Translations under genes and position numbers: made by a program
DNA from: Loktanella sp. PT4BL
Lineage (GTDB): Bacteria; Pseudomonadota; Alphaproteobacteria; Rhodobacterales; Rhodobacteraceae
DNA: 64,000 nucleotides
Reading direction: 5' to 3'
Assembly: GCF_003201935.1 (NCBI RefSeq)
Contig: NZ_QJJL01000002.1
Coordinates: forward strand, 62,001 to 126,000
Notes under the pieces: generated by a model
Database searches by the model: none
What the model was told of the DNA's origin: nothing
The model's input: the letters and a program-made list of their open reading frames with translations, nothing else
Part shown: in pieces, positions 29,953-37,554 of the stretch
Position numbering within the stretch: the stretch's first letter is position 1
Layout of the letters: each line of letters begins with the position of its first letter

Positions 29953-31152
29953 TCAAGCAACAGAACCGTCCGCACCTGATTGGTGCGGACGGTTTTTTCT
30001 TTGCGCACGTCGCAGCGCCAGCGTGGCCTCGATGATCGCGAGCATGGCCGTGAGGATCAACAGTGCGGTGGTCCCGACCTCGACGATCATCCAGCCTGCG
30101 ATCAGGGGAAAGCCGAAAATCCCGATAAAGTAGGTCAGCGCAAAAAGCTGCAGCGTCTGGGCGCCCAGACCGTCATCAGCATCCTGTGCGGCCATGCTGA
30201 CCAGCAGCGGATAGGACATGCCGTAGCCGACCCCGAATAAGAAGGCGACGAGCAGATAGGCGGGCAGGCTGGCCCCGCTGAAGATGAACAGCACCACGCT
30301 GGCGCCCATGATATATTGCAGCACCGCGATGGTGCGATACGTGTTCTCGCCCCCCTTATAGCGCGCAAGGATCATCCGTCCGACAACCACCGTTGTGGTG
30401 TAGGTCAGGAAGAATTGCGCGTAATCCAGCCCGCGCGCATCGGCGAAAACGGTCTGGAAATTGGCCATACCTGCAAAGACGCTCGCCCCCAGACAGACCA
30501 TCGCCACCGGCAAGAGAGCAGATGAGCGCGCCACGCCGCGCAGGGCCGCCAAGGTGATGCGCGAGGGGACCTCGGCAATGGGCGTGACCGCATGGGTTTT
30601 GACGGCCCCGTTGAGGCCAAAGAACAGGGCCGCGCTGACAAGGCAGGCAATGGCCGTGAGGGTGAAGGCATCGCGCACGGAATAGCCTGCGCCCTCAAGT
30701 GCGGCGGCAAGAACAGGTGCAAGGCCGAAACCGGCCATCACGAAAAGCGACAGCAGTGTAAAGAAGCGGGTCCGCTCATTTGCCACCACCAGCCTTGTGA
30801 GCACGATGGGGCCGAGCGAGTAGGTCAGCCCCCAGCCGAAGCCCAGGAGCAGACTTGCGCTGATCAGGCCGATGCCGACCGTGTCAATGATGGCATAAAG
30901 ATAGAGCGAGAGCGCAATCGCGAGACAGGCTCCGCCCAAGGTGCGCAGGCGCCCGAAGAGATCGGACAGATGCCCCGAGAAATAGACCGTGACGATGGTA
31001 GAAATCGCCGTCAGCGCCAGCATCGCGCCGACGACCTTTTCATTGGCCCCGAAACTGTCAAAGAGGCGCGGCAACATAAAGGTTAGCCCGTAAGCCCCTG
31101 CTTGCAGGAAGATAGCCGAAAAATAGAGAGCGAAGACCACGACCCGCGACAT
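29953..31152 (-). CDS. MFS transporter (YfcJ/YhhS-like)
   Basis: A 399-residue twelve-helix permease starting MSRVVVFALYFSAIF. The loop GHLSDLFGRLRTLGG is the MFS motif between helices 2 and 3. Start 31152 is chosen because a longer frame adds 38 residues unlike a membrane protein. The last dozen codons (HQSGADGSVA) are encoded inside the ndk terminator hairpin on the opposite strand. Substrate unknown. Confidence 0.82.
   Translation of the reverse strand: MSRVVVFALYFSAIFLQAGAYGLTFMLPRLFDSFGANEKVVGAMLALTAISTIVTVYFSGHLSDLFGRLRTLGGACLAIALSLYLYAIIDTVGIGLISASLLLGFGWGLTYSLGPIVLTRLVVANERTRFFTLLSLFVMAGFGLAPVLAAALEGAGYSVRDAFTLTAIACLVSAALFFGLNGAVKTHAVTPIAEVPSRITLAALRGVARSSALLPVAMVCLGASVFAGMANFQTVFADARGLDYAQFFLTYTTTVVVGRMILARYKGGENTYRTIAVLQYIMGASVVLFIFSGASLPAYLLVAFLFGVGYGMSYPLLVSMAAQDADDGLGAQTLQLFALTYFIGIFGFPLIAGWMIVEVGTTALLILTAMLAIIEATLALRRAQRKNRPHQSGADGSVA
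29964..29999 (+). terminator. Strong terminator after ndk, overlapping the convergent MFS 3' end
   Basis: A 13-bp perfect stem (AACCGTCCGCACC with GGTGCGGACGGTT) and a 5-base loop, followed by TTTTTTCT. It starts 37 bases after the ndk stop. It could also act on the minus strand, where AACCG is preceded by TTG only, so minus-strand termination is weaker. Confidence 0.92.
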
Positions 31153-31237
31153 TTCCGGCCTCTGACATAATGCGTTATCGTGGCACAGTAACAGGAAGGC
31201 CGGAACGCGCGAGGGGAAAGTAGGGGGATGCCGGATG

Positions 31238-31570
31238 TTATTCCTTGGCCACGGCCACCACGCCAATCTGGTTCAGAAACCGTTCCAGTTCCGAGCGGTC
31301 TTCATCAAAGCTGCCCGCTTTGATCTGGTCAAACTGCTTGCGCAGCGCCTTTTTCTCTTCGCCCTTGCAGTCATTCCAGGGCCGTCCTTGCAGCGCCATA
31401 TGCAGCACGTAATAGCCGATGAAATGGGGGCGGGATCCGCCTTCCAGCATCTTGGCATAGGCTGTATCTGCGCCAAGCGCACGCAATTCTTCTGCTGTGG
31501 TGATCCCCACAGCTTTCAGTGACGCCGCAAATGCAGGTCCGATATTCCTGATAGAAGTCAGCTCCGCCAT
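31238..31570 (-). CDS. TfoX C-terminal domain protein
   Basis: A 110-residue protein made almost only of the TfoX/Sxy C-terminal domain. The helix-hairpin-helix-like opening SIRNIGPAFAASLKAVGI is followed by ELRALGADTAYAKMLEGG and a segment ending in LQGRPWNDC. It lacks the N-terminal half of the competence regulator Sxy. A role in natural competence is therefore uncertain; DNA or protein binding through the HhH fold is likely. Confidence 0.82.
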   Translation of the reverse strand: MAELTSIRNIGPAFAASLKAVGITTAEELRALGADTAYAKMLEGGSRPHFIGYYVLHMALQGRPWNDCKGEEKKALRKQFDQIKAGSFDEDRSELERFLNQIGVVAVAKE

Positions 31571-31593
31571 GTCGCGATCTTAGCCATACCACG

Positions 31594-31664
31594 AAAAAAG
31601 GGCCAGTGAGGTTCCAGACGGCTGATCGGGGAGGGCGATCGGTCTGGTCGTGGCCTCACCGGCC
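31594..31664 (-). terminator. Elaborate three-tier hairpin with CCCUCCC loop and U6 tail
   Basis: On the minus strand an outer 11-bp stem (31654-31664 with 31601-31611), a middle 6-bp stem (31642-31647 with 31614-31619) and an inner 5-bp stem (31636-31640 with 31624-31628) enclose the loop CCCTCCC, and six T follow. One outer pair is G-U on the minus strand but A-C on the plus strand, so the structure belongs to minus-strand RNA. It begins 19 bases after the stop of the 39-residue ORF. A CCUCC loop is the usual anti-Shine-Dalgarno feature of regulatory RNAs, so a stable 3'UTR sRNA is possible. Confidence 0.75.
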
Positions 31665-31682
31665 ATTGGCGCCCGTGAACGG

Positions 31683-31802
31683 CTAGATACTCGCGTAATC
31701 GGTATAGACGGGCGCTGTCGGTTTGCCCTGTTGCTGCGGTGCCATCGGTGCTGGTTTTGGCGCCGGCGCGGGCCAAGTTGTCTTTGGTGTTGCTGTGGCC
31801 AT
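31683..31802 (-). CDS. Small Pro/Ala/Thr-rich protein (39 residues)
   Basis: Begins MATATPKTTWPAPAPKP and ends in APVYTDYASI. It has no signal peptide or helix-forming stretch and looks disordered. An AAAGGA site sits eight bases before the ATG. A TATCAT -10-like box at 31840-31835 would give a leader of about 26 bases. The stop is followed by a structured terminator, so the gene has its own compact transcription unit of roughly 235 bases. I do not recognise the family. It may be a genuine small protein, or the coding part of an mRNA whose 3' end is the functional RNA. Confidence 0.55.
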   Translation of the reverse strand: MATATPKTTWPAPAPKPAPMAPQQQGKPTAPVYTDYASI

Positions 31803-31923
31803 TTTGCTGGTCCTTTAGCTTGCTCGTGGGGTTTATGATAAGGACTGGTGTTGTCATTGGACTAGTCTGCTGTGCCCACAAGATGGGGTTGGCGTGACAT
31901 AAATGTGACCAATTGTGCGGGTT

Positions 31924-34020
31924 TTAGGATTTCCCGCGCCGAGGTGCGGCACCGCCGCCTTTGCCTAAGCCCTTGCGCGGCTTGGCTTTTCCGCCCGGCG
32001 GGACAAAGCGTTTGGATGTATCCTTGGCATTGCCCGCGGGTTTACCTGTGGGTTTACCAGCGCCGGGTTTGCGCGGTTTGCTGTCGGCGTTGTAGGGCGG
32101 TTTGCCCTTGCCTGCAGGTTTTTTGCCGTCCGATTTGCCCTTGTAGGGTGGTTTGCTGCGCTTCTCGGTCAGTGCCTCACCGTGGTCACGGCGCTCGGGT
32201 TTATGGCGCGGTTTGCGTGCTTTGTGGTCGTCGGCGGCACCGGGGACCGGTTGGATTGCAGGCACGTGATCTTGTCGCGAGGGTGGCGGGGCCGCCTGAT
32301 CGCGCGGGGCGTGGCGCTTGGGTTTATCACCGTCTTCGCGCTTGGGCTTGTCGCCAAAATCGCGCTTGGGTGCGCGTTTCGAGCCGTCGTCATAGTCACG
32401 CTTGGTTTTGCGCGGACCGCGTTCGCCAAGTTGCGGGGCACCATCCAAGGCGGTCAGCGTTGCCTGGTTTTCCAGCTTCATATCGCTGCCGACGCTGTCC
32501 AGAAAGCCTGGGACGGAAGGAGCGGAAATTTCGATGAATGTCTCATTGGGCTGGATGCGGATCGCGCCGATTTCGTTTTTGGTGATCCCACCGGCCTTGC
32601 AGATCATCGGCAGGAGCCAGCGCGCCTCGGCCTTGCCTTCGCGCCCGATATCGACACTGAACCATTTGGAAGGGCCAAAGGATTTCACCTCGCGCGGAGC
32701 GCGTTCCTTGGCGGCGGGGCCATCTTTGTATTCAGAAATGAATTCGGGTGCTGATTGCTTGCCAGCATAAAGGCGCAGGTAGGCGGCAGCGATTTTTTCG
32801 GGCGCGTGCTGTTCCAGCAGACGTGCCGCGAATGTGATTTCTTCTTCGGTGAAATCCTCGGACCAGACCGGATCGGTCAGTAGACGCTCTTCGTCTTTGG
32901 CCGCAACCTCTTCGGCAGAGGGTGGCAGCGCCCAAGTTGCGGTCAGTTTGCCCCATTTCAGCAGGTTTTCACCGCGCCGTTTCATCTTGGCAGGCACGAT
33001 CAGGGCAGAGATCCCCTTGCGGCCCGCGCGGCCCGTGCGGCCCGAGCGGTGCAGTAGGGTTTCGGCGTTGGTGGGCAGTTCTGCGTGGATCACCAGTTCG
33101 AGGTTGGGCAGGTCAATGCCGCGTGCGGCCACATCGGTGGCCACACAGACCTTGGCACGCCCGTCACGCATGGCTTGCAGCGCGTTGGAGCGTTCGGATT
33201 GCGTGAGTTCACCGGAGAGGGCCACAACCGAGAAGCCACGGTTCGACAGGCGCGTGGTTAGGCGCGTGACCATCGCGCGTGTGTTGCAGAAGACGATGGA
33301 ATTGGGCGCATCGTAGTAGCGCAGCACGTTGACGATGGCGGCGTCGATGTCGTGGTTGGCAACGGTCAATGCGCGGTATTCGATATCGGCGTGCTGGCTT
33401 TCCTTGCTGGTCGTCGCAATCCGGACGGCGTCACGCTGATAGGATTTGGCCAGTGTCGCAATCATCGGCGGGACGGTGGCAGAAAACATCAGGGTGCGGC
33501 GGGTTGCGGGGGCCTGATCAAGAATGAATTCGAGGTCTTCGCGAAAACCCAGATCAAGCATCTCGTCCGCTTCATCCAGCACGACGGCCTTGATCTCGGA
33601 CAGGTCAATCGTGCCGCGCATGATATGGTCACGCAGACGGCCGGGGGTTGCGACGACGATATGCGCGCCGCGTTCCAGATGGCGGCGTTCGTCGCGGAAA
33701 TCCATGCCGCCGACACAAGAGGCCAGCGTCGCGCCGGCACCGGCGTAAAGCCACTGCAATTCGCGTTTGACCTGCAGGGCCAATTCGCGTGTGGGTGCGA
33801 TAATCAGCGCCTGCGGCGCACTCTGCGGGCCGAACTGGCCCTCTTCGTTCAGGATGGTCGGACCAATAGCAAGCCCGAAGCCGACTGTTTTACCGGACCC
33901 CGTTTGCGCGGACACAAGAAGATCCTGACCGACGAGTGCGTCGTCCGTCACGGCCTCCTGGACGGGGGTGAGGTCGGTATAGCCCTGTTTGGCAAGGGCG
34001 TCGGCGAGGGTCGTGATCAT
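31924..34020 (-). CDS. DEAD-box RNA helicase with long basic tail
   Basis: A 698-residue ATP-dependent RNA helicase. Ordered motifs: TPVQ (Q motif), AQTGSGKT, APTRELAL, TPGRL, LDEADEML, SAT, ATDVAARGIDLP and HRSGRTGRAGR. A DbpA-like RNA-binding domain follows (WFSVDIGREGKAEARWLLP, then GITKNEIGAIRI). The last 170 residues are a low-complexity Lys/Arg/Pro/Gly tail likely to bind rRNA. Start 34020 gives the family N-terminus (MITTLADALAKQGY); a longer frame adds 39 implausible residues. DeaD/DbpA-type roles in ribosome assembly or cold adaptation are likely. Confidence 0.92.
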   Translation of the reverse strand: MITTLADALAKQGYTDLTPVQEAVTDDALVGQDLLVSAQTGSGKTVGFGLAIGPTILNEEGQFGPQSAPQALIIAPTRELALQVKRELQWLYAGAGATLASCVGGMDFRDERRHLERGAHIVVATPGRLRDHIMRGTIDLSEIKAVVLDEADEMLDLGFREDLEFILDQAPATRRTLMFSATVPPMIATLAKSYQRDAVRIATTSKESQHADIEYRALTVANHDIDAAIVNVLRYYDAPNSIVFCNTRAMVTRLTTRLSNRGFSVVALSGELTQSERSNALQAMRDGRAKVCVATDVAARGIDLPNLELVIHAELPTNAETLLHRSGRTGRAGRKGISALIVPAKMKRRGENLLKWGKLTATWALPPSAEEVAAKDEERLLTDPVWSEDFTEEEITFAARLLEQHAPEKIAAAYLRLYAGKQSAPEFISEYKDGPAAKERAPREVKSFGPSKWFSVDIGREGKAEARWLLPMICKAGGITKNEIGAIRIQPNETFIEISAPSVPGFLDSVGSDMKLENQATLTALDGAPQLGERGPRKTKRDYDDGSKRAPKRDFGDKPKREDGDKPKRHAPRDQAAPPPSRQDHVPAIQPVPGAADDHKARKPRHKPERRDHGEALTEKRSKPPYKGKSDGKKPAGKGKPPYNADSKPRKPGAGKPTGKPAGNAKDTSKRFVPPGGKAKPRKGLGKGGGAAPRRGKS

Positions 34021-34112
34021 ATAAAAAGTGCTTTCATGGGCGTTAGACCTGCGCCCTACGCCTGTGTTGGTTGTTTGTATAGGGGGAAATCGGCGACTGC
34101 GGCGTCTGTGCA

Positions 34113-34694
34113 TCAGCCTGTGTGTTGGGCAAACCACGCATCAATACGCGTTCTGAGGGCAGACCAGATCGCTGGTGCGCCGCGTTCAACCTTGACGCCG
34201 ACGCGGGATTGCAGTTGCGCGGCGGTGACGTTGTATGCGGGCCATGTGCCGCCACCTGTCTCCAGATTGGAGATCACCGGCTGCACACGGTCGATGGATT
34301 TGGCAAAGATGGCATCGTCGGTTTCGGCCGCTTCGAATTCGTCCCAAAGCGCACGGAGGCTTTGGGCCTGATCAGCTGGCAGCAGGCCAAAGATGCGGTC
34401 GGCAGCGGCCTTTTCGATGATGTCTTGTTCCGCCGGATCATGATCGCCGTGAATGGGATTATCGCCAGCATCAATTTCCACAATATCGTGGATCAGCAGC
34501 ATCTTGATCACGCGGTCGATATTCACAGGACGATTGGCGTGTTCCGCCATCACCAGCGCGTAAAGTGCAATATGCCAGCTGTGTTCGCCTGAATTTTCAC
34601 GGCGCGCACCATCGCAGAGTGTCGTGCCCCGCAGGACGGTCTTGAGTTTGTCGGCTTCGATCAAAAAGGCCAGCTGTGCATCAATGCGCGACAT
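34113..34694 (-). CDS. HD-domain hydrolase (YfbR/5'-deoxynucleotidase-like)
   Basis: A 193-residue metal-dependent phosphohydrolase. HD-superfamily ligands are seen in SGEHSWHIALYALVMAEHAN, LLIHDIVEIDAGD and a later Asp in KSIDRVQP. Family members remove phosphate from deoxynucleoside monophosphates. It lies between the helicase and a small conserved protein, all on the minus strand with short gaps. Confidence 0.85.
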   Translation of the reverse strand: MSRIDAQLAFLIEADKLKTVLRGTTLCDGARRENSGEHSWHIALYALVMAEHANRPVNIDRVIKMLLIHDIVEIDAGDNPIHGDHDPAEQDIIEKAAADRIFGLLPADQAQSLRALWDEFEAAETDDAIFAKSIDRVQPVISNLETGGGTWPAYNVTAAQLQSRVGVKVERGAPAIWSALRTRIDAWFAQHTG

Positions 34695-34702
34695 GGCCGG
34701 AT

Positions 34703-35161
34703 CTAGCCGCGCGAGGGCCGCGAAGGCTGAATGCCCGGTTGCGGGGCGTCAGCATCGGTGTCGTCCGATTGAAGGAATTCATCAAGCGAGCTTAGGACAT
34801 CCGCAAAGGCAGCATCTTCTTCTGACTCTTGAGCCGCCGGTGTTTCTTTCGCGGGGGGCTGCGTTGTGGCGCCGCCCATTGCGATCGACTCTGATGATGA
34901 ACGGGGTTTGTCGTCATCCGCCAGAAGCCGCGATTTCACCCGCGTGGGTTTGCCCGCACGTTCCGCCAGAAGCTTGCGCGCACGTGCTTCGGCGCGCCGG
35001 ACGCGCACTGCGGTCAGAAACGCCTCCTGCAGGGTTTGCGAAGACGAGCCGAGGATTTCACCGATAACATCAACGATGTTTTCATCCCCATTGGTCCTCG
35101 CATCTTCGAGAGCAAGATCGGCGATTTCACCGGCAACGCGTTCAAGATAGCTATCGGCCAT
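34703..35161 (-). CDS. Conserved hypothetical protein
   Basis: A 152-residue soluble protein I cannot name. The N-terminal 75 residues look helical (YLERVAGEIADLALEDART, then EAFLTAVRVRRAEARARKLL). The C-terminal half is Ser/Pro/Glu/Asp-rich and probably disordered. It lies 8 bases before the HD gene and 2 bases after the hydrolase stop, so it is part of the same minus-strand unit. Codon use matches its neighbours. Confidence 0.7.
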   Translation of the reverse strand: MADSYLERVAGEIADLALEDARTNGDENIVDVIGEILGSSSQTLQEAFLTAVRVRRAEARARKLLAERAGKPTRVKSRLLADDDKPRSSSESIAMGGATTQPPAKETPAAQESEEDAAFADVLSSLDEFLQSDDTDADAPQPGIQPSRPSRG

Positions 35162-35163
35162 GG

Positions 35164-35817
35164 CTAGCGTGTGTTCTCTGTCAGACGGCGGCGCACATAA
35201 GAGCGCACAGTGTCGATCATCGGGTCCATGTGAGGGTCTTCAAAGAAGTGCCCTGCACCTTCCATCACGTCGTGGGTAACCGTGATGCCCTTTTGCTCGT
35301 GCAATTTGTTCACAAGGTTCACCGTATCGGCGGGCGGGGCCACACGGTCGTTCGAGCCGTTGATGATCAGGCCGGAAGACGGGCAGGGGGCGAGGAAGCT
35401 GAAGTCATACATATTTGCAGGCGGGCTGACCGAGATGAAACCCGTGATCTCGGGGCGGCGCATCAAAAGCTGCATGCCGATCCATGCCCCGAAAGAGAAA
35501 CCCGCCACCCAGCAATGTTTGGCGTTGTTGTTCATGGACTGCAGATAATCCAGCGCGGAGGCCGCATCAGAGAGTTCACCCACGCCTTGATCGTATTCGC
35601 CCTGAGAGCGCCCGACACCGCGGAAGTTAAACCGCAGGACTGTAAAGCCCATGTTGTAGAAGGCGTAATGCAGGTTATAGACGACGCGGTTGTTCATCGT
35701 TCCGCCAAACTGCGGATGCGGGTGAAGAACGATCGCGATGGGTGCGTCCCGGTCTTTTTGCGGGTGATAGCGCCCCTCAAGGCGACCTTCTGGACCAGGA
35801 AAAATGACTTCGGGCAT
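35164..35817 (-). CDS. Alpha/beta hydrolase (dienelactone-hydrolase-like)
   Basis: A 217-residue serine hydrolase. The oxyanion-side segment LHPHPQFGGTMNNRVV and RFNFRGVGRSQGEYDQG are typical of the YfhR/COG2945 group. The nucleophile elbow is GFSFGAWIG (Ser in GFSFG). The acid Asp is in NGSNDRVAPPADT and the His in GAGHFFEDP. The start at 35817 gives a family-like N-terminus; a longer frame reaches to the Irr-box-like palindrome. Substrate unknown. Confidence 0.85.
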   Translation of the reverse strand: MPEVIFPGPEGRLEGRYHPQKDRDAPIAIVLHPHPQFGGTMNNRVVYNLHYAFYNMGFTVLRFNFRGVGRSQGEYDQGVGELSDAASALDYLQSMNNNAKHCWVAGFSFGAWIGMQLLMRRPEITGFISVSPPANMYDFSFLAPCPSSGLIINGSNDRVAPPADTVNLVNKLHEQKGITVTHDVMEGAGHFFEDPHMDPMIDTVRSYVRRRLTENTR

Positions 35818-35875
35818 GGTATTTCCGTTGCTGCTGTCGGTGCCTTCACATTCTTGACGAAAATGCTCAGACACC

Positions 35876-35890
35876 TTAGAAAGATTCTAA
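35876..35890. promoter_or_regulatory. Irr-box/ICE-like palindrome upstream of iscR
   Basis: TTAGAA AGA TTCTAA, a perfect inverted repeat followed by A. It matches the alphaproteobacterial iron control element TTTAGAA-N3-TTCTAAA (as I remember it) at 13 of 14 fixed positions. It lies 97 bases before the iscR start and 59 before the divergent hydrolase start, so it could serve either side. Confidence 0.65.
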
Positions 35891-35916
35891 ACTCGGGCGC
35901 GGGCCCATGTTGTCGT

Positions 35917-35960
35917 GGTCAAAGTGACCTAATGACGCGAGCCTGCGTCGTCAATGTAAT
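35917..35960 (+). promoter_or_regulatory. iscR promoter with adjacent palindrome
   Basis: A perfect inverted repeat GGTCA AAG TGACC (35917-35929) abuts a promoter-like pair ATGACG (35932-35937), 17 bases, TGTAAT (35955-35960). This would start transcription near 35967, about 20 bases before iscR. The palindrome is a candidate site for IscR self-control. I cannot confirm the consensus from memory. Confidence 0.45.
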
Positions 35961-35986
35961 TGCGCCTGTTTATCTGGGGAAAGCCA

Positions 35987-36451
35987 ATGAAATTAAGCAC
36001 GAAGGGCCGCTATGCGATGGTTGCTTTGGCGGATTTGGCGTTGCAGCCCGAAAATGCACTCGTCAATCTGACCGAGATTTCCAAACGTCAGGACATTTCA
36101 CTGCCCTATCTGGAGCAGCTTTTTGTCAAGTTGCGCCGCGCAGGACTGGTTGATTCTGTGCGTGGACCGGGGGGCGGGTACCGTCTGGCGCGGCCTGCGT
36201 CGGATATTCGCGTGGTCGAGATTCTGGGTGCCGTGGATGAAACCGTGTCGGCAATGCACAAAGGGGCGGGGGCCTCTGGCGGCGCTTCGGGATCACGGGC
36301 GCAATCCATGACGAACCGCTTGTGGGAGGGGCTGAGCGCGCATGTCTATGTGTTCCTGCACCAGGCCCGCCTGTCCGATGTGGTCAGCAACGAGCTTGCC
36401 CCTTGTCCTGCTGTACCGGCGTTGTTCGAAGTTGTAGATGAAGAGACTTAA
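35987..36451 (+). CDS. iscR: Rrf2-family Fe-S regulator IscR, single-cysteine type
   Basis: A 154-residue transcription factor controlling Fe-S genes. A winged helix occupies residues 1-75 (KLSTKGRYAMVALADLAL, then RGPGGGYRLARP). The loop that holds three cysteines in E. coli IscR reads AMHKGAGASGGASGSRAQS here, with none. The only cysteine is C140 (APCPA). Histidines 91, 119 and 125 could serve as ligands. This agrees with the Rhodobacter IscR described as a new type of Fe-S-binding regulator. It heads the iscS-suf operon. Start 35987 gives the standard N-terminus MKLSTKGRY. Confidence 0.93.
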   Translation: MKLSTKGRYAMVALADLALQPENALVNLTEISKRQDISLPYLEQLFVKLRRAGLVDSVRGPGGGYRLARPASDIRVVEILGAVDETVSAMHKGAGASGGASGSRAQSMTNRLWEGLSAHVYVFLHQARLSDVVSNELAPCPAVPALFEVVDEET

Positions 36452-36510
36452 GGGGGCGCTGCCCCCGCGCGTTCCGCGCTCCCCCGGAGTATTTTTGGCA
36501 AGATGATGAG
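36452..36510 (+). repeat. Rhodobacterales-type intergenic repeat inside the suf operon
   Basis: GGGGGC GCT GCCCCC hairpin (36452-36466), then CGCGCGTTCCGCGCT and CCCCCGGAGTATTTTTGGCA. From memory this GGAGTATTTTTGGCAAGATG block is very common between genes in Rhodobacteraceae. It fills the whole iscR-iscS gap, and its end provides the leader of iscS. Confidence 0.7.
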
Positions 36511-37542
36511 ATGAGAACCTATCTGGATCATAATGCGACAACCCCGTTGCGGGCCGAGGCGCGCACCGCGATGCTGGCGGCCATGGATGTGGTTGGCAAT
36601 CCGTCGTCCGTGCATGCTGAGGGGCGTGCAGCCAAAGGGATTGTCGAAACAGCCCGTCAGCAGATTGCCGAAGCTGTGGGTGCATCGGGTGCGGATGTGG
36701 TCTTTACATCGGGCGCGACGGAAGCTGCGGCACTGGCATTGGCGGGGCGGGGATTGAAAGCTGCCCCGATTGAACATGATGCCGTCCATGCCTGGGTTGA
36801 TCCTTGTCTGGCCGTTGTGGATGGCGCTGTGCAGGTGGAGGATCCGGCCGGATCGACCGTGCAGCTGGCCAATTCGGAAACCGGTATTGTGCAGGATTTG
36901 CCGCAGGGATTGGCGGTCAGTGACATTACCCAAGGGTTTGGCAAAGTGCCATTCGCCTTTTCGTGGTCCGGTGTGCAGATGGTTTTCCTGTCGGCGCATA
37001 AATTTGGTGGCCCCAAAGGTGTTGGTGCGTTGATCTTCCCGCAAGGCACAGATATCGCAGCACAAATCAAGGGTGGCGGGCAGGAAATGGGCCGTCGGTC
37101 CGGCACCGAGAACGTCGTGGCGATTGCCGGAATGGGCGCTGCTGCGGTCGCCGCACAGGCCGATCTGGCGGCCGGAAAATGGGAGCGGGTTGCCAAACTT
37201 AGAAATATTCTAGAAAGAGCCATTGAGGCATCTGAAAAGAGCACTATTTTTGTCGGGAAAGGGTCGCAGCGCTTGCCGAACACAAGCTGTTTTGCCTCTC
37301 CGGGCTGGAAGGGTGAAACGCAGGTGATGGCGATGGATCTGGCAGGATTTGCTGTCTCGGCTGGCTCGGCCTGTTCGAGTGGCAAGGTCAAGACAAGCCG
37401 GGTGCTGCAGGCGCTGGGACTGGACGATGAGGTGGCATCAAGCGCAATCCGCGTGTCACTGGGCATCGAGACAACTGAGGATGAGGTTTTGCGCTTCGCG
37501 CAGGCCTGGAGCGAAAAACGGGCGCGGCGCAGGGCCGCTTGA
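36511..37542 (+). CDS. iscS: Cysteine desulfurase (NifS/IscS-like)
   Basis: A 343-residue PLP enzyme that takes sulfur from cysteine for Fe-S assembly. It begins MRTYLDHNATTPLR. PLP-binding features are EH (His89), DITQ (138-141) and Lys164 in SAHKFGGPKG. The sulfur-accepting Cys288 lies in SAGSACSSGKVKTS. It is shorter than E. coli IscS (about 400). It sits between iscR and sufB although a SufS-type desulfurase is also present at the operon end. An Irr-box-like palindrome lies inside its coding sequence at 37199. Confidence 0.93.
   Translation: MRTYLDHNATTPLRAEARTAMLAAMDVVGNPSSVHAEGRAAKGIVETARQQIAEAVGASGADVVFTSGATEAAALALAGRGLKAAPIEHDAVHAWVDPCLAVVDGAVQVEDPAGSTVQLANSETGIVQDLPQGLAVSDITQGFGKVPFAFSWSGVQMVFLSAHKFGGPKGVGALIFPQGTDIAAQIKGGGQEMGRRSGTENVVAIAGMGAAAVAAQADLAAGKWERVAKLRNILERAIEASEKSTIFVGKGSQRLPNTSCFASPGWKGETQVMAMDLAGFAVSAGSACSSGKVKTSRVLQALGLDDEVASSAIRVSLGIETTEDEVLRFAQAWSEKRARRRAA
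37199..37213. promoter_or_regulatory. Internal Irr-box-like palindrome within iscS
   Basis: TTAGAA ATA TTCTAG, in an AT-rich patch of an otherwise GC-rich gene (codons for KLRNILERA, using AGA and ATT). It is the same motif as at 35876, matching the ICE pattern at 12 of 14 fixed positions. It lies 342 bases before sufB. It could be an internal operator or a chance result of AT-rich codons. Confidence 0.4.
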
Positions 37543-37554
37543 GAGGATGAAAAG

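Noticed and set aside
31558-31881. A 107-codon minus-strand ORF covering the same bases as the 39-codon small gene
   Set aside because: It runs through the terminator and hairpin, has no ribosome site and its translation is low-complexity. The 39-codon frame has a site and a stop just before the terminator.
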